A stretch of 64,000 nucleotides of DNA from an uncultured Spirochaetaceae bacterium. GTDB lineage: Bacteria > Spirochaetota > Spirochaetia > Treponematales > Treponemataceae. How positions within the stretch are numbered: the first letter of the stretch is position 1; every line of letters starts with the position of its first letter. Below the pieces are notes generated by a model that was given only the letters and a program-made list of their open reading frames with translations, was not told the DNA's origin and ran no database searches. The stretch covers positions 186,001 through 250,000 of the forward strand of contig CADANN010000004.1 in NCBI GenBank assembly GCA_902789325.1, written 5' to 3'. The translations under genes and the position numbers were made by a program. Shown one piece after another: positions 1-7,415 of the stretch.

Positions 1-687
1 AGTTGCAGGGCTTTCGTAGATTTCGTATGGAGTTCCAATCTGAAGAACATGACCGGCATTCATAACTGCAATGCGGTCAGAAACAGAAAGGGCTTCGCTC
101 TGGTCGTGAGTTACATAGATAAATGTAATACCAATCTGGTCATGCAGGCGGTCCAAATCAATAAGAAGATTTGCACGAAGCTTTGCATCCAGTGCAGAAA
201 GTGGCTCATCGAGCAGCAATACTTTAGGCTCGTTAATAAGGGCGCGGGCAATAGCTACACGCTGCTTCTGACCACCAGAGAGCTGATTAGGCTTTTTATT
301 GATGTGCTGGTCCAGCTGAACAAGGTGAACATATTCGCGAACCTTTTTATCAATTTCATCCTTTGGAAGTTTTTTCAGTCGCAATGAGAATGCAACATTT
401 TCATATACAGTCATATGAGGAAAAAGTGCGTATGTCTGAAAAACCGTATTTGATTCACGCTTATCTGGCGGAAGCGGAATTACATTTTTATCATCAAAAA
501 GAACAACTCCATCATCTGGAGATTCAAAACCTGCAATAATGCGGAGAAGGGTAGTTTTTCCGCAGCCAGAAGGACCAAGAAGAGAAAAGAACTCTCCCGG
601 CTTAATAGTAAAGTTGATGTCATCCAAGGCAACAAAGTCACCGAATCTTTTGGATACATGATCAATGGTAACCTGACTTCCTTTCAC
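1..687 (-). CDS. potA: Spermidine/putrescine-type ABC transporter ATP-binding protein, partial (C-terminus outside window)
   Basis: Cytoplasmic ATPase that would power a polyamine-type ABC importer. Translating the minus strand from a GTG at 687 gives 229 residues without a stop before the window edge. Walker A (GPSGCGKTT) is at about residues 38-46, followed by a Q-loop ([16 protein letters not shown]), the ABC signature [15 protein letters not shown], Walker B ([15 protein letters not shown]) and the H-loop (VTHDQSEAL). The order and wording of these motifs are those of the PotA/MalK/CysA class; PotA is the closest by feel, but the regulatory C-terminal domain that would decide it is not visible. 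An in-frame TGA sits directly before the GTG and a GAGG lies about 10 bases upstream, which fixes the start. Permease and binding-protein genes would be expected further left on the same strand. Confidence 0.85.
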   Translation of the reverse strand, partial: MKGSQVTIDHVSKRFGDFVALDDINFTIKPGEFFSLLGPSGCGKTTLLRIIAGFESPDDGVVLFDDKNVIPLPPDKRESNTVFQTYALFPHMTVYENVAFSLRLKKLPKDEIDKKVREYVHLVQLDQHINKKPNQLSGGQKQRVAIARALINEPKVLLLDEPLSALDAKLRANLLIDLDRLHDQIGITFIYVTHDQSEALSVSDRIAVMNAGHVLQIGTPYEIYESPAT

Positions 688-837
688 TCAAGTAACCTCA
701 ATCTAATAATGATTGTCCTTACGGACATCCTGCAAACGCAGGGCTTAACATCAATTCAAAAACTTAGCAAGCCTGGGTCGTTTTCTCAATTAATAATGTC
801 TAAACCATAAAATGCAACATATATTTGATTATGTCAA
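688..837 (-). promoter_or_regulatory. Structured 5' leader and promoter of the potA-like gene
   Basis: Read on the minus strand, TTGCAT (817-812), a 16-base spacer and TATTAA (795-790) form a plausible promoter; a TTGACA at 837-832 lies further upstream. The resulting leader of about 100 bases contains two consecutive four-base-loop hairpins: CCTGC/GCAGG (742-738 with 733-729) and GTCC/GGAC (726-723 with 718-715, loop GTAA, a GNRA-type loop), plus a looser GGCTT/AAGCC pairing upstream. No known riboswitch class was recognised. The structure could control expression of the transporter, or be incidental. Confidence 0.4.
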
Positions 838-903
838 TAAGAATTTTAGATTTTGCTTGCAAGCTTTTATTAATTGAATTATTCTATAAATGAGGTTATA
901 AAA

Positions 904-1125
904 ATGGTATCAATTATTCTTGGAATTATATTTATTGCATTCACCGTATTTGCTGTACTTCCTATGGGACCACTTGCCTGGGGACCAGAAGTAATTGCCT
1001 TTTTAAAAGGTGGGGCTCCTGTACTTGCTGCCTTTGTTGGACTGATTTGTCTGTTCATCGGTGCAGCTGATATTAAAGATAAAAAAGAAGCAAAAAAAGA
1101 AGATGCTGCTAAAAACGAGCAGTAA
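904..1125 (+). CDS. Small membrane protein of unknown function (73 aa)
   Basis: The protein has two hydrophobic segments (about residues 2-20 and 28-52) joined by a short loop rich in Pro and Gly, and ends in a highly charged Lys/Glu tail (DKKEAKKEDAAKNEQ). This suggests a small inner-membrane protein with a cytoplasmic tail. I chose the ATG at 904 because TGAGG lies about 9 bases upstream; an ATG at 874 would add ten residues but has no ribosome-binding site. It stands alone between divergent potA and the rplM promoter. I do not recognise the family and assign no function. Confidence 0.6.
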   Translation: MVSIILGIIFIAFTVFAVLPMGPLAWGPEVIAFLKGGAPVLAAFVGLICLFIGAADIKDKKEAKKEDAAKNEQ

Positions 1126-1130
1126 TGTAA

Positions 1131-1158
1131 TTGACACAAATCGCTGAAATCTGATAAT
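1131..1158 (+). promoter_or_regulatory. Promoter of rplM-rpsI
   Basis: TTGACA (1131-1136), a 16-base spacer and GATAAT (1153-1158, preceded by CT) give a strong sigma-70-type promoter. It starts right after the stop codon of the small membrane protein. Confidence 0.7.
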
Positions 1159-1164
1159 ATACTT

Positions 1165-1273
1165 TACCCGTTATTGGATTTTTGACTGCTCATCTTAAAT
1201 CCAATGCAGTTTCAGAACAAGATGCACAGTTTTGAAACCGCAGATAAACTTTTATTTTATAGTAAGGTATATC
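1165..1273 (+). promoter_or_regulatory. Structured 5' leader of rplM-rpsI
   Basis: About 110 transcribed bases precede the L13 start. A perfect nine-base inverted repeat (ATTGGATTT at 1173-1181 with AAATCCAAT at 1197-1205) is followed by an eight-base stem with one mismatch (GCAGTTTC, then GAAACCGC near 1234-1241). Long leaders that bind a ribosomal protein are common before ribosomal operons, and autoregulation by L13 or S9 is a reasonable guess, but no known L13 leader class was matched. Confidence 0.35.
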
Positions 1274-1702
1274 ATGGAAACTATTTTCGTTAAAGAATAC
1301 GACCAGCCACGCAAATGGTATGTTATTGACGCTGCTGGAAAACCTCTTGGACGTGTTGCTGCAAAGGCAGCTTACATCGCACGCGGTAAGAACAAGGCTT
1401 CTTACACAAAGAATCAGTTGATGGGTGATTTTGTTGTAATCATCAATGCAGAAAAAGCAGTTGTAACTGGTGGAAAAGAGCAGAAGAAAATCTATTATCA
1501 CCACACAGGATTTGTTGGTGGTCTTCGCGCTCATACTTATGAAAAGCTTCTTGAAAAGCACCCTACAGACCCAATGGCTATTGCTGTTGCTGGTATGCTT
1601 CCACACGGAAGACTTGGTCGCAAGATGATGGACAACGTAAAGATTTACGCTGGTGCTGAGCATCCACACGCTGCACAGAATCCGCAGCCTATCGAACTTT
1701 AA
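1274..1702 (+). CDS. rplM: 50S ribosomal protein L13
   Basis: Structural protein of the large ribosomal subunit. The 142-residue protein carries family hallmarks: RKWYVIDAAGKPLGRVA near the N-terminus, GDFVVIINAEKAVVTGGK, KIYYHHTGFVGGLR, and VAGMLPHGRLGRKMM followed by KIYAGAEHPHAAQNP. Length is normal. The ATG at 1274 is preferred over an in-frame upstream ATG at 1232 because AAGG lies just upstream and the resulting N-terminus matches the family. It is followed 14 bases later by rpsI, the usual bacterial L13-S9 pair, with which it is certainly co-transcribed. Confidence 0.97.
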   Translation: METIFVKEYDQPRKWYVIDAAGKPLGRVAAKAAYIARGKNKASYTKNQLMGDFVVIINAEKAVVTGGKEQKKIYYHHTGFVGGLRAHTYEKLLEKHPTDPMAIAVAGMLPHGRLGRKMMDNVKIYAGAEHPHAAQNPQPIEL

Positions 1703-1716
1703 TAAGGGGTTAAAAA

Positions 1717-2109
1717 ATGGTAAAGAATATTGCTATTGGTACAGGAAGAAGAAAGACTGCTGTAGCCCGCGTTTTTGTTCGCGACGGCTCTGGTAAAATT
1801 GTAGTAAACGGAAAAGATGTAAAAGAATACTTTGCAACAGCAGAGCAGATTCAGGTTGTTCAGCAGCCATTGCTCGTAACTTCAATGGGTTCAAAGTATG
1901 ACATCCTTATCAACGTTCAAGGTGGCGGTATGAACGGTCAGGCAGCTGCTTGCTTGCACGGTATTTCTCGCGCTCTCGTTCAGATTGATCCAGATGCTCG
2001 TACATCTCTCAAGGCTAACGGATACCTCACACGCGATTCTCGTATGGTTGAGCGTAAGAAGTACGGACAGAAGGGTGCTCGTCGCCGCTTCCAGTTCTCA
2101 AAACGTTAG
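1717..2109 (+). CDS. rpsI: 30S ribosomal protein S9
   Basis: Structural protein of the small ribosomal subunit whose C-terminal tail reaches the P-site tRNA. The 130-residue protein starts [19 protein letters not shown] and shows [31 protein letters not shown], and the very basic C-terminus ending in FQFSKR, with the universally conserved Lys-Arg end. A purine-rich site (AAGGGG) precedes the ATG. It closes the rplM-rpsI operon, and a strong intrinsic terminator follows 30 bases downstream. Confidence 0.97.
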   Translation: MVKNIAIGTGRRKTAVARVFVRDGSGKIVVNGKDVKEYFATAEQIQVVQQPLLVTSMGSKYDILINVQGGGMNGQAAACLHGISRALVQIDPDARTSLKANGYLTRDSRMVERKKYGQKGARRRFQFSKR

Positions 2110-2140
2110 TATATATACTTCGTTTTCGAAGTCTTACAGA

Positions 2141-2170
2141 AAACACGGTCATTTGGCCGTGTTTTTTTTT
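2141..2170 (+). terminator. Intrinsic terminator of rplM-rpsI
   Basis: An eight-base stem (AAACACGG with CCGTGTTT, loop TCATTTGG) runs into an uninterrupted T tract of about nine bases, a textbook Rho-independent terminator. Confidence 0.85.
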
Positions 2171-2180
2171 GCCTTTGTCA

Positions 2181-2201
2181 TTGTCCGGCTTGACCGGACA
2201 A
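2181..2201. repeat. REP-like palindrome upstream of recX
   Basis: TTGTCCGG, the loop CTTGA and CCGGACAA form a perfect eight-base inverted repeat. The small, GC-rich, stable palindrome in an AT-rich intergenic space resembles dispersed REP-type elements. It also supplies the probable -35 box of recX (TTGACC, 2190-2195). Confidence 0.5.
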
Positions 2202-2218
2202 TCTATTTTGTACAGAAT
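2190..2218 (+). promoter_or_regulatory. Probable leaderless promoter of recX
   Basis: TTGACC (2190-2195), a 17-base spacer and CAGAAT (2213-2218) end six bases before the ATG at 2225. Transcription would start at or next to the start codon. There is no Shine-Dalgarno sequence. Confidence 0.45.
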
Positions 2219-2224
2219 ATTATT

Positions 2225-2824
2225 ATGATAATCAAATCAATTGCAGAAACCTCATATAGCGGAATGTTCAAAGTCGCACCAGAAGAAGGCTGTGCATTTT
2301 ATATACGTAAAGATTACTTACCGGAAGGGCTGTTTGATAGAATAGATGTTGGAGTTGATTTTGATGATGACGAAACTGACTCTCTTCTTGATGCGGGACT
2401 CACTTGTGCAGTTGAACTAAAAGCTGTGGGCTACCTTGCCCGGGCTGAACAGAGTCGTTTTGGTCTTACACGAAAATTAATTGAAAAGAAGTTCGATAAA
2501 AAATACGTCGAAGCTGCGTTGAGTTATCTTGAGGGGCGCGGGTATTTGAGCGATCTCCGTTATGCAACCGCCTGGCTCAATACCAGACGCGTGAATCACT
2601 ATGAAGGAAGAAGCCGCCTTGCTGCAGAACTTTCTGCCCGTGGAATTGCACGGGATGTTGCAAACAAAGCGCTCGATGAGTTTTTCAACGAAAATGATGA
2701 AGATGAAATTTGCCGAAAAGCATATGCCAAGGCTTCAAAAACAAAGAGCGGCGATAAACTTACCGCCGCTCTGATTCGACAAGGTTTTACACTAAAACAA
2801 ATTAAAGTTGCTCAAGAAGAATAA
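2225..2824 (+). CDS. recX: Regulatory protein RecX
   Basis: RecX proteins bind RecA filaments in the cytoplasm and inhibit recombinase activity. The 199-residue protein contains the repeated three-helix RecX units: ALNYL-type helices visible as RFGLTRKLIEKKFDKKYVE, ALSYLEGRGYLSDLRYATAWL, RSRLAAELSARGIARDVANKAL and the C-terminal KLTAALIRQGFTLKQIK. The N-terminal 70 residues are less conserved. I chose the ATG at 2225; the longer open frame back to 1985 overlaps rpsI in another frame and contains no RecX sequence. recA is not in the window. The 3' end overlaps the convergent alpha-galactosidase gene by 23 bases. Confidence 0.85.
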   Translation: MIIKSIAETSYSGMFKVAPEEGCAFYIRKDYLPEGLFDRIDVGVDFDDDETDSLLDAGLTCAVELKAVGYLARAEQSRFGLTRKLIEKKFDKKYVEAALSYLEGRGYLSDLRYATAWLNTRRVNHYEGRSRLAAELSARGIARDVANKALDEFFNENDEDEICRKAYAKASKTKSGDKLTAALIRQGFTLKQIKVAQEE

Positions 2825-5009
2825 GCTGTCCCTGGAAATCGCCCCAGTCGCGGCGAACAGGAATACCTGCTTTTGCAATTGTGAGACCTGTGAGTTCTAT
2901 CGGCTGGCACTTTGTCTGGTCTTCATCTGGCCAGCTGATTCGGTATTTTGAAGTTGGCTCCAAGCCATTAATCTTTATAAAACGTGTCTTATAATTAGGA
3001 TGATTTAAAACCTGAACAAATGTAACTAATGCCTTTGACTTATCTTTTGCAATACTTGCCCAGCAGTCATATTCGTTATTTTCACTATAACTTGCAATGC
3101 GGCTGTAGTCGCCGTTTCGAACTAAATCACTAAACTTCTTATAAAGAGAAACCTGTCCCGGAATCATAGCGCGTTCTTCTGGTGGAAGCTTTGTAATGTC
3201 TAGTTCATAGCCAAAGGTTCCGCTCAAAGCAACGTATCCACGTGTCTTAAATGGAGTGACGCGCCCACAGGCATGGTTAGGACAAACTGAAACATGAGCT
3301 CCCATTGTAGAAAGAGGATATACAAGGGCTGTTCCTTCCTGAATTGCAAGACGTTCAATTGCATCTGTATCGTCGCTGCACCAGATCTGAGGGCTGTAGA
3401 AGAACATACCAGGATCAAAGCGAGCTCCGCCACCTGAGCAGTTTTCAAGCAGAAGTTTTGGGAATTCGGTGATTAAGCGTTCCTGAAGTCGATAAACAGC
3501 TAAGACGTAGCGGTGGTAGAACTCACCAATCTGGTCTGCCGGTAATTGTATAGAACCAATGTCTGTAAGCTGACGGTTCATATCCCATTTTACATATTCA
3601 ATGTTTGCGCTTCTTAAAATCTTAGCAAGGCTTTCGTAGGTGTAGTCTTCAACTTCCTTACGGGTAATATCGAGTACCAGTTGCTGGCGACTCATTCCAG
3701 GTTCACGGCCAGGAATCTGAATAGCCCAATCAGGATGTGCTCGATACAAATCTGAATCAGGTGAAATCATTTCCGGTTCAAACCAGATTCCAAACTTCAT
3801 TCCAAGCTTGTTTACTTCATCAACTAAGTGCTTGAGTCCGCCTTTGATTTTATCTTCATTGACTGTCCAATCGCCAAGGCTTGAGTCATCAAAAGAGCGG
3901 TGTCCGAACCATCCATCATCCATAACAAGCATTTCGATTCCATCTTTGCTTGCTTCGCGGGCAATATCAATCAGTTTGTCTGTATCAAAATTAAAATAGG
4001 TTGCTTCCCAGTTGTTTATCAAAATTGGGCGAGGAGACTTTTTGTATGGCGAGCGGATAAGATGTTCACGATACAAGTCGTGAAAGGTATGGCTCATTCC
4101 ATTAAGACCGCAATCGGAATAAACAAGAACTGCCTGTGGAGTGTCAAACTCTGCACCTGCTTCAAGTTTCCAGCAGAAATTTTCCGGATTAATTCCCATT
4201 ACAGCACGCAGGTTATTAAACTGGTTTTTTTGAACATCAGCTATAAAGTTTCCGCTATAAATAAAGTTCATGCCATAAACGCGGCCACTGTCGTAGCTTG
4301 CATTGTGATCAAGCAGGGCAATAAAAGGATGCTCCTGGTGGCTGGTTTCTCCGCGATTTGAATAAACTCCCTGTCTTCCCATATGAAGAGGGCGGCGGTC
4401 AATGTGACGTTCGCGAGCCCAGGAACCATGCAGTGTAATCATATCAAAATTATCATCATCAATATCAAGTGCAAACGAAAGTGCTTTTTTGATGAAGAGT
4501 GGCTGGCTCCCGTTATTTTTGATTCGAACTGAACGTACGATAGCATCAAGCTTTTCAAAAACGGTATATTTAATAGTAACTTCTGCACCAATTACATCAT
4601 CTGTTGCGGTGAGTTCAAGAACAGAGCATTCTTTTTCATCACCAAAAACAGCAGGCAGCCCTGGCAATGCTTTTGCTCCACCAGAAATCTTATGGCTCTT
4701 GTATTTCAATTCAATCGCATTATGACCTTCTGAATCACTAACAGCGAGAGCTGATTCCCTGTAGTCTCCAAGTCCATCGGTTGGAAGTTCCTGTGGAAAG
4801 AAATCTAAGAATGAACCTTTCTCGCGGAATATTTTATTATCAGAAAAACCGTATTCCCTATTGCGAGTAAGATATGAAACATCATCCTCTCCAATCTTAC
4901 TTCCATAATAAGAATGACCAATGTAGCCACGTTCGTTTATAAAAATACAGTAGCTTGAGTTAGGTGTATCCAGACGGAACGTATTATTTTTTTGATTAAA
5001 TGAAATCAT
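2802..5009 (-). CDS. Alpha-galactosidase, glycoside hydrolase family 36
   Basis: Removes terminal alpha-1,6-galactose from melibiose, raffinose-type oligosaccharides or galactomannan side chains. The 735-residue length is that of the large bacterial GH36 enzymes, with an N-terminal beta-sandwich (to about residue 325), a central (beta/alpha)8 barrel and a C-terminal beta domain. In the barrel, MDDGWFGHR, the nucleophile Asp476 in YVKWDMNR, the substrate-binding CSGGGARFDPGM and the acid/base Asp546 in WCSDDTDA are all present; the 70-residue spacing between the two Asp residues fits the family. No signal peptide, so substrate is probably imported first. GAGG precedes the ATG. Divergent to the SGNH esterase, with which it may share control by the LacI-type regulator. 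Confidence 0.93.
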   Translation of the reverse strand: MISFNQKNNTFRLDTPNSSYCIFINERGYIGHSYYGSKIGEDDVSYLTRNREYGFSDNKIFREKGSFLDFFPQELPTDGLGDYRESALAVSDSEGHNAIELKYKSHKISGGAKALPGLPAVFGDEKECSVLELTATDDVIGAEVTIKYTVFEKLDAIVRSVRIKNNGSQPLFIKKALSFALDIDDDNFDMITLHGSWARERHIDRRPLHMGRQGVYSNRGETSHQEHPFIALLDHNASYDSGRVYGMNFIYSGNFIADVQKNQFNNLRAVMGINPENFCWKLEAGAEFDTPQAVLVYSDCGLNGMSHTFHDLYREHLIRSPYKKSPRPILINNWEATYFNFDTDKLIDIAREASKDGIEMLVMDDGWFGHRSFDDSSLGDWTVNEDKIKGGLKHLVDEVNKLGMKFGIWFEPEMISPDSDLYRAHPDWAIQIPGREPGMSRQQLVLDITRKEVEDYTYESLAKILRSANIEYVKWDMNRQLTDIGSIQLPADQIGEFYHRYVLAVYRLQERLITEFPKLLLENCSGGGARFDPGMFFYSPQIWCSDDTDAIERLAIQEGTALVYPLSTMGAHVSVCPNHACGRVTPFKTRGYVALSGTFGYELDITKLPPEERAMIPGQVSLYKKFSDLVRNGDYSRIASYSENNEYDCWASIAKDKSKALVTFVQVLNHPNYKTRFIKINGLEPTSKYRISWPDEDQTKCQPIELTGLTIAKAGIPVRRDWGDFQGQLILLEQL

Positions 5010-5090
5010 ATAAACCTCGAGAAAAATCTCTTTATAAAATATTAATATGAATTGTATATTGAAAAAATTAATAAGACAATAAGACTTCTT

Positions 5091-5131
5091 AAAAATCAGA
5101 GTAATCTATTATAAAAATCAGAATAATCTAT
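5091..5131. repeat. Two direct repeats in the alpha-galactosidase/esterase divergent promoter region
   Basis: AAAAATCAGAgTAATCTAT (5091-5109) is repeated with one mismatch at 5113-5131. The 22-base period, two helical turns, places both copies on one face of the DNA, right upstream of the esterase -10 box. This looks like a binding site for a dimeric or paired regulator. Confidence 0.55.
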
Positions 5132-5133
5132 GA

Positions 5134-5139
5134 TATAAT
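5134..5139 (+). promoter_or_regulatory. -10 box of the SGNH esterase gene, eight bases before the ATG
   Basis: TATAAT at 5134-5139, preceded by TGA, lies only eight bases before the start codon at 5148, leaving at most a two-base leader. No good -35 box is visible; the direct repeat at 5113-5131 occupies that position, as expected if an activator is needed. Confidence 0.5.
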
Positions 5140-5147
5140 CTTTTCAT

Positions 5148-6245
5148 ATGAAAAACTATAAAATGAATGAAATCAAAAATATGCGTCTGCTCGGCCGAAA
5201 TGTTGCCGGTGGAATAGCATCAGATGGTGCAGTTCGACTTTATTGGGCTGGAGCTGCTCTCGAAGTTAATGTAAAAGCTCGTGAAGTCTGGGCAGAAATA
5301 TCCTGTAACTATGATTTTCACGAAATATGGCTTGCAATTGAAGTTAATGGATTTCAGATTTCAAGATTCATTGTTCCAAAGAAATCTGAATGGGTGTGTC
5401 TTGCCCGTAATCTGAATCCTGAAAAAGAAAATCTTATTACCATTATAAAAGATACTCAGCCGATGTCTGGAGATATTTTGCATGAACTGAGAATTACAGG
5501 TATTCGTCTGGATGATGAAGGTGACTTCTGTGAATTAAAACCCCGCAGTTGCAAAATGGAATTTATAGGTGACAGTATAACTTCTGGAGAAGGTTTAGCC
5601 GGAAAGCCAGATGAAATGGAGTGGATAACACAATGGTTCTGTGGCAGTAAATCTTATGCAGTTCAGCTGGCAAAAAAAATGAATGCAGACTGGACAATAA
5701 TGAGTCAATGTGGCTGGGGGCTGTGCTGGGGTTGGGACGGAGATGTTAATTCTTCAATTCCTCTTCACTATGAAAAGGTTTGCAGCGTATTAAACGGAGA
5801 ACAGCAGAAGAAAATGGGCTCTTGCGATGCCTTGCCTCAGAATTGTGGTGCAGATTATGTTATTTTGAATCTTGGAACAAATGATAATTCTGGTTTTAAA
5901 AATCATGATGATGGAAAAGGTGCTGATGGAGCAGCGGGGCAGACTGTAATAACAGGAGCTAAACGATTCCTCGGTTTAATAAGAAAATATAATCCTGGGG
6001 CAAAAATCATCTGGACCTGGGGAATGATTTCACTCGATATTATTCCAGCTCTCATTCAAAAAGGAATTGAGGAGTATAAAAAAGAATCTGGCGATAAGAA
6101 TGTTTATACTCTTGAGCTTGAAAGTATGGAAGTTCTTGAAAAATCTGATGAAGATAAAGGTTCACGGGGACATCCGGGACCACTTACACATAAAAAAGCT
6201 TCAGAGCGTATTTTTGATTTTATATCTTCTTTACAGAATCTCTGA
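5148..6245 (+). CDS. SGNH/GDSL hydrolase, carbohydrate-esterase-like
   Basis: Probable deacetylase acting on acetylated sugars. The protein (365 aa) has a beta-rich N-terminal region of about 130 residues followed by an SGNH hydrolase domain, an arrangement like carbohydrate esterase family 2. Block I is FIGDSITSGEG with nucleophile Ser143; the Gly block is in SQCGWGLCWGWDG; block III is NLGTND; the catalytic His is in GHPGPLTH near the C-terminus. No signal peptide is seen, so it should act in the cytoplasm on imported substrates, which fits the neighbouring alpha-galactosidase also lacking one. Its last 26 bases overlap the convergent LacI-type regulator. Exact substrate is inference. Confidence 0.78.
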   Translation: MKNYKMNEIKNMRLLGRNVAGGIASDGAVRLYWAGAALEVNVKAREVWAEISCNYDFHEIWLAIEVNGFQISRFIVPKKSEWVCLARNLNPEKENLITIIKDTQPMSGDILHELRITGIRLDDEGDFCELKPRSCKMEFIGDSITSGEGLAGKPDEMEWITQWFCGSKSYAVQLAKKMNADWTIMSQCGWGLCWGWDGDVNSSIPLHYEKVCSVLNGEQQKKMGSCDALPQNCGADYVILNLGTNDNSGFKNHDDGKGADGAAGQTVITGAKRFLGLIRKYNPGAKIIWTWGMISLDIIPALIQKGIEEYKKESGDKNVYTLELESMEVLEKSDEDKGSRGHPGPLTHKKASERIFDFISSLQNL

Positions 6246-7239
6246 TAACTAGGCTGCCACTAACAAGGTGGCGGCCTTTTATATATGGCTGTCCGGTAAT
6301 CTTGTTTATAATAAGTTCCGCAGCAACCTTTGTTGAATCTTCCGGGCGGATATAAACTGTTGTGAGTCCGACAGAAGTTTGATTCTTTGGAAGGTAATTA
6401 TCAAAACCTGTTACAGAAATGTCTTCCGGAACTTTGTATCCATTTTCCTGTAAGGCTTGAATTACATTCGCTGCAGTTTCATCACAGTTGCAGATAAAGG
6501 CTGTCGGCATGTTTTTTGCAGACGGGAGTTTTATTGGAATCAGTACACCTGCTGAATTACGGTCATCAATTATTTCTTCTGCATTACAACTTAAATTATT
6601 TTCGAGCATAGCTTTTTGAAAGCCCATAAATCTGTCAGAAATAGAAGTGGTTGCTCCAAAATTTCCTACAAAGAGGATTTTTTTGTGGCCCTGAGAAATT
6701 ACATAATCAGTTACAAGATAAGAACAGAAATAATTATCATTTGATACACTATCGAACGGTAGTTTTGCAGAATAAAAATCGTAAAGAATAAAGTTAGAAA
6801 ACTTGTCATTAAGGGCTTCAAGATAGCTGTCTTTTGTCTGACCAAGAACAATAAGACCATCAATTTTTTTATCTTTAATCATTCTTGGAAGGTTGAAGGT
6901 GTTTTCATCATCATCTGAAAGCAGTTCCATAATACTGTAGTACCCGTGATTTAAAAGTTCAGAAGATAACGCATTAAAGATATGCCAGTAATAAGAGACA
7001 TCAGGAGAGAAAAATCGAGAAGGAATGAGAATTCCAATATTACCAGTTGTAGAACCATCTGCTCCGGAAATATTCGTTCTTTTTACCTGATAGTCCATCT
7101 GGACTGCAATTTCTTTTATCTGCTGTCTGAGTTCGTCTCCAACTCCATCTTTGTCCGAAAGAGCCTTTGAAACTGTTACGGTACTAATACCAAGTTTTTC
7201 TGCAATGTCAGATAATCTAACCTTCTTTTTCTGTGCCAT
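6220..7239 (-). CDS. LacI family transcriptional regulator
   Basis: DNA-binding sugar-responsive repressor. The N-terminal helix-turn-helix reads VRLSDIAEKLGISTVTVSKAL (residues 8-28), followed by the hinge and a periplasmic-binding-protein-like effector domain (GNIGILIPSRFFSP, IDGLIVLGQ, GHKKILFVGNF, PTAFICNCDETAANVIQAL, ISVTGFDNYLP). At 339 residues its length is normal. The gene lies beside, and converges on, the esterase and alpha-galactosidase genes, so it probably controls them. A TATAAT on the minus strand (7251-7246) ends six bases before the ATG and no ribosome-binding site is present, suggesting a leaderless transcript. A CTTAA-T-TTAAG palindrome at 7253-7263 next to the -10 box could be an autoregulatory site. 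Confidence 0.9.
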   Translation of the reverse strand: MAQKKKVRLSDIAEKLGISTVTVSKALSDKDGVGDELRQQIKEIAVQMDYQVKRTNISGADGSTTGNIGILIPSRFFSPDVSYYWHIFNALSSELLNHGYYSIMELLSDDDENTFNLPRMIKDKKIDGLIVLGQTKDSYLEALNDKFSNFILYDFYSAKLPFDSVSNDNYFCSYLVTDYVISQGHKKILFVGNFGATTSISDRFMGFQKAMLENNLSCNAEEIIDDRNSAGVLIPIKLPSAKNMPTAFICNCDETAANVIQALQENGYKVPEDISVTGFDNYLPKNQTSVGLTTVYIRPEDSTKVAAELIINKITGQPYIKGRHLVSGSLVIRDSVKKI

Positions 7240-7245
7240 GAAAAA

Positions 7246-7251
7246 ATTATA
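7246..7251 (-). promoter_or_regulatory. -10 box of the LacI-type gene, six bases before the ATG
   Basis: On the minus strand TATAAT is separated by TTTTTC from the ATG at 7239, so the start site would coincide with the start codon. The -35 region is weak. Confidence 0.5.
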
Positions 7252-7363
7252 GCTTAATTTAAGTATAATATAAAGTAAACAAGGTGTTATTTTTTACTTT
7301 TTTATAGAATTTAATAAGATTGAATTTAATTAGTAAAACTGAATTTATATATAGTCTAAAAAA

Positions 7364-7404
7364 AACATTTTTGTTATAATTATGCTTTCATTAACAAAAA
7401 TGTT
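7364..7404. promoter_or_regulatory. Twin AACA-N4-TGTT operator-like boxes at the ornithine carbamoyltransferase promoter
   Basis: AACATTTTTGTTA (7364-7376) and TAACAAAAATGTT (7392-7404) are a perfect 13-base inverted repeat; each arm is itself a short palindrome of the form AACA-N4-TGTT. The pair brackets the TATAAT at 7375-7380 and the start of the transcript, an ideal place for a repressor, possibly one sensing arginine. Confidence 0.5.
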
Positions 7405-7415
7405 CGAGGTGCTTT

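Noticed and set aside
1190..1669. 159-residue open frame opposite rplM
   Set aside because: Antisense shadow of a certain ribosomal protein gene.
1985..2224. Long N-terminal extension of recX
   Set aside because: It runs in a different frame through rpsI, the terminator and the palindrome, has no RecX sequence and no ribosome-binding site; the ATG at 2225 fits a promoter.
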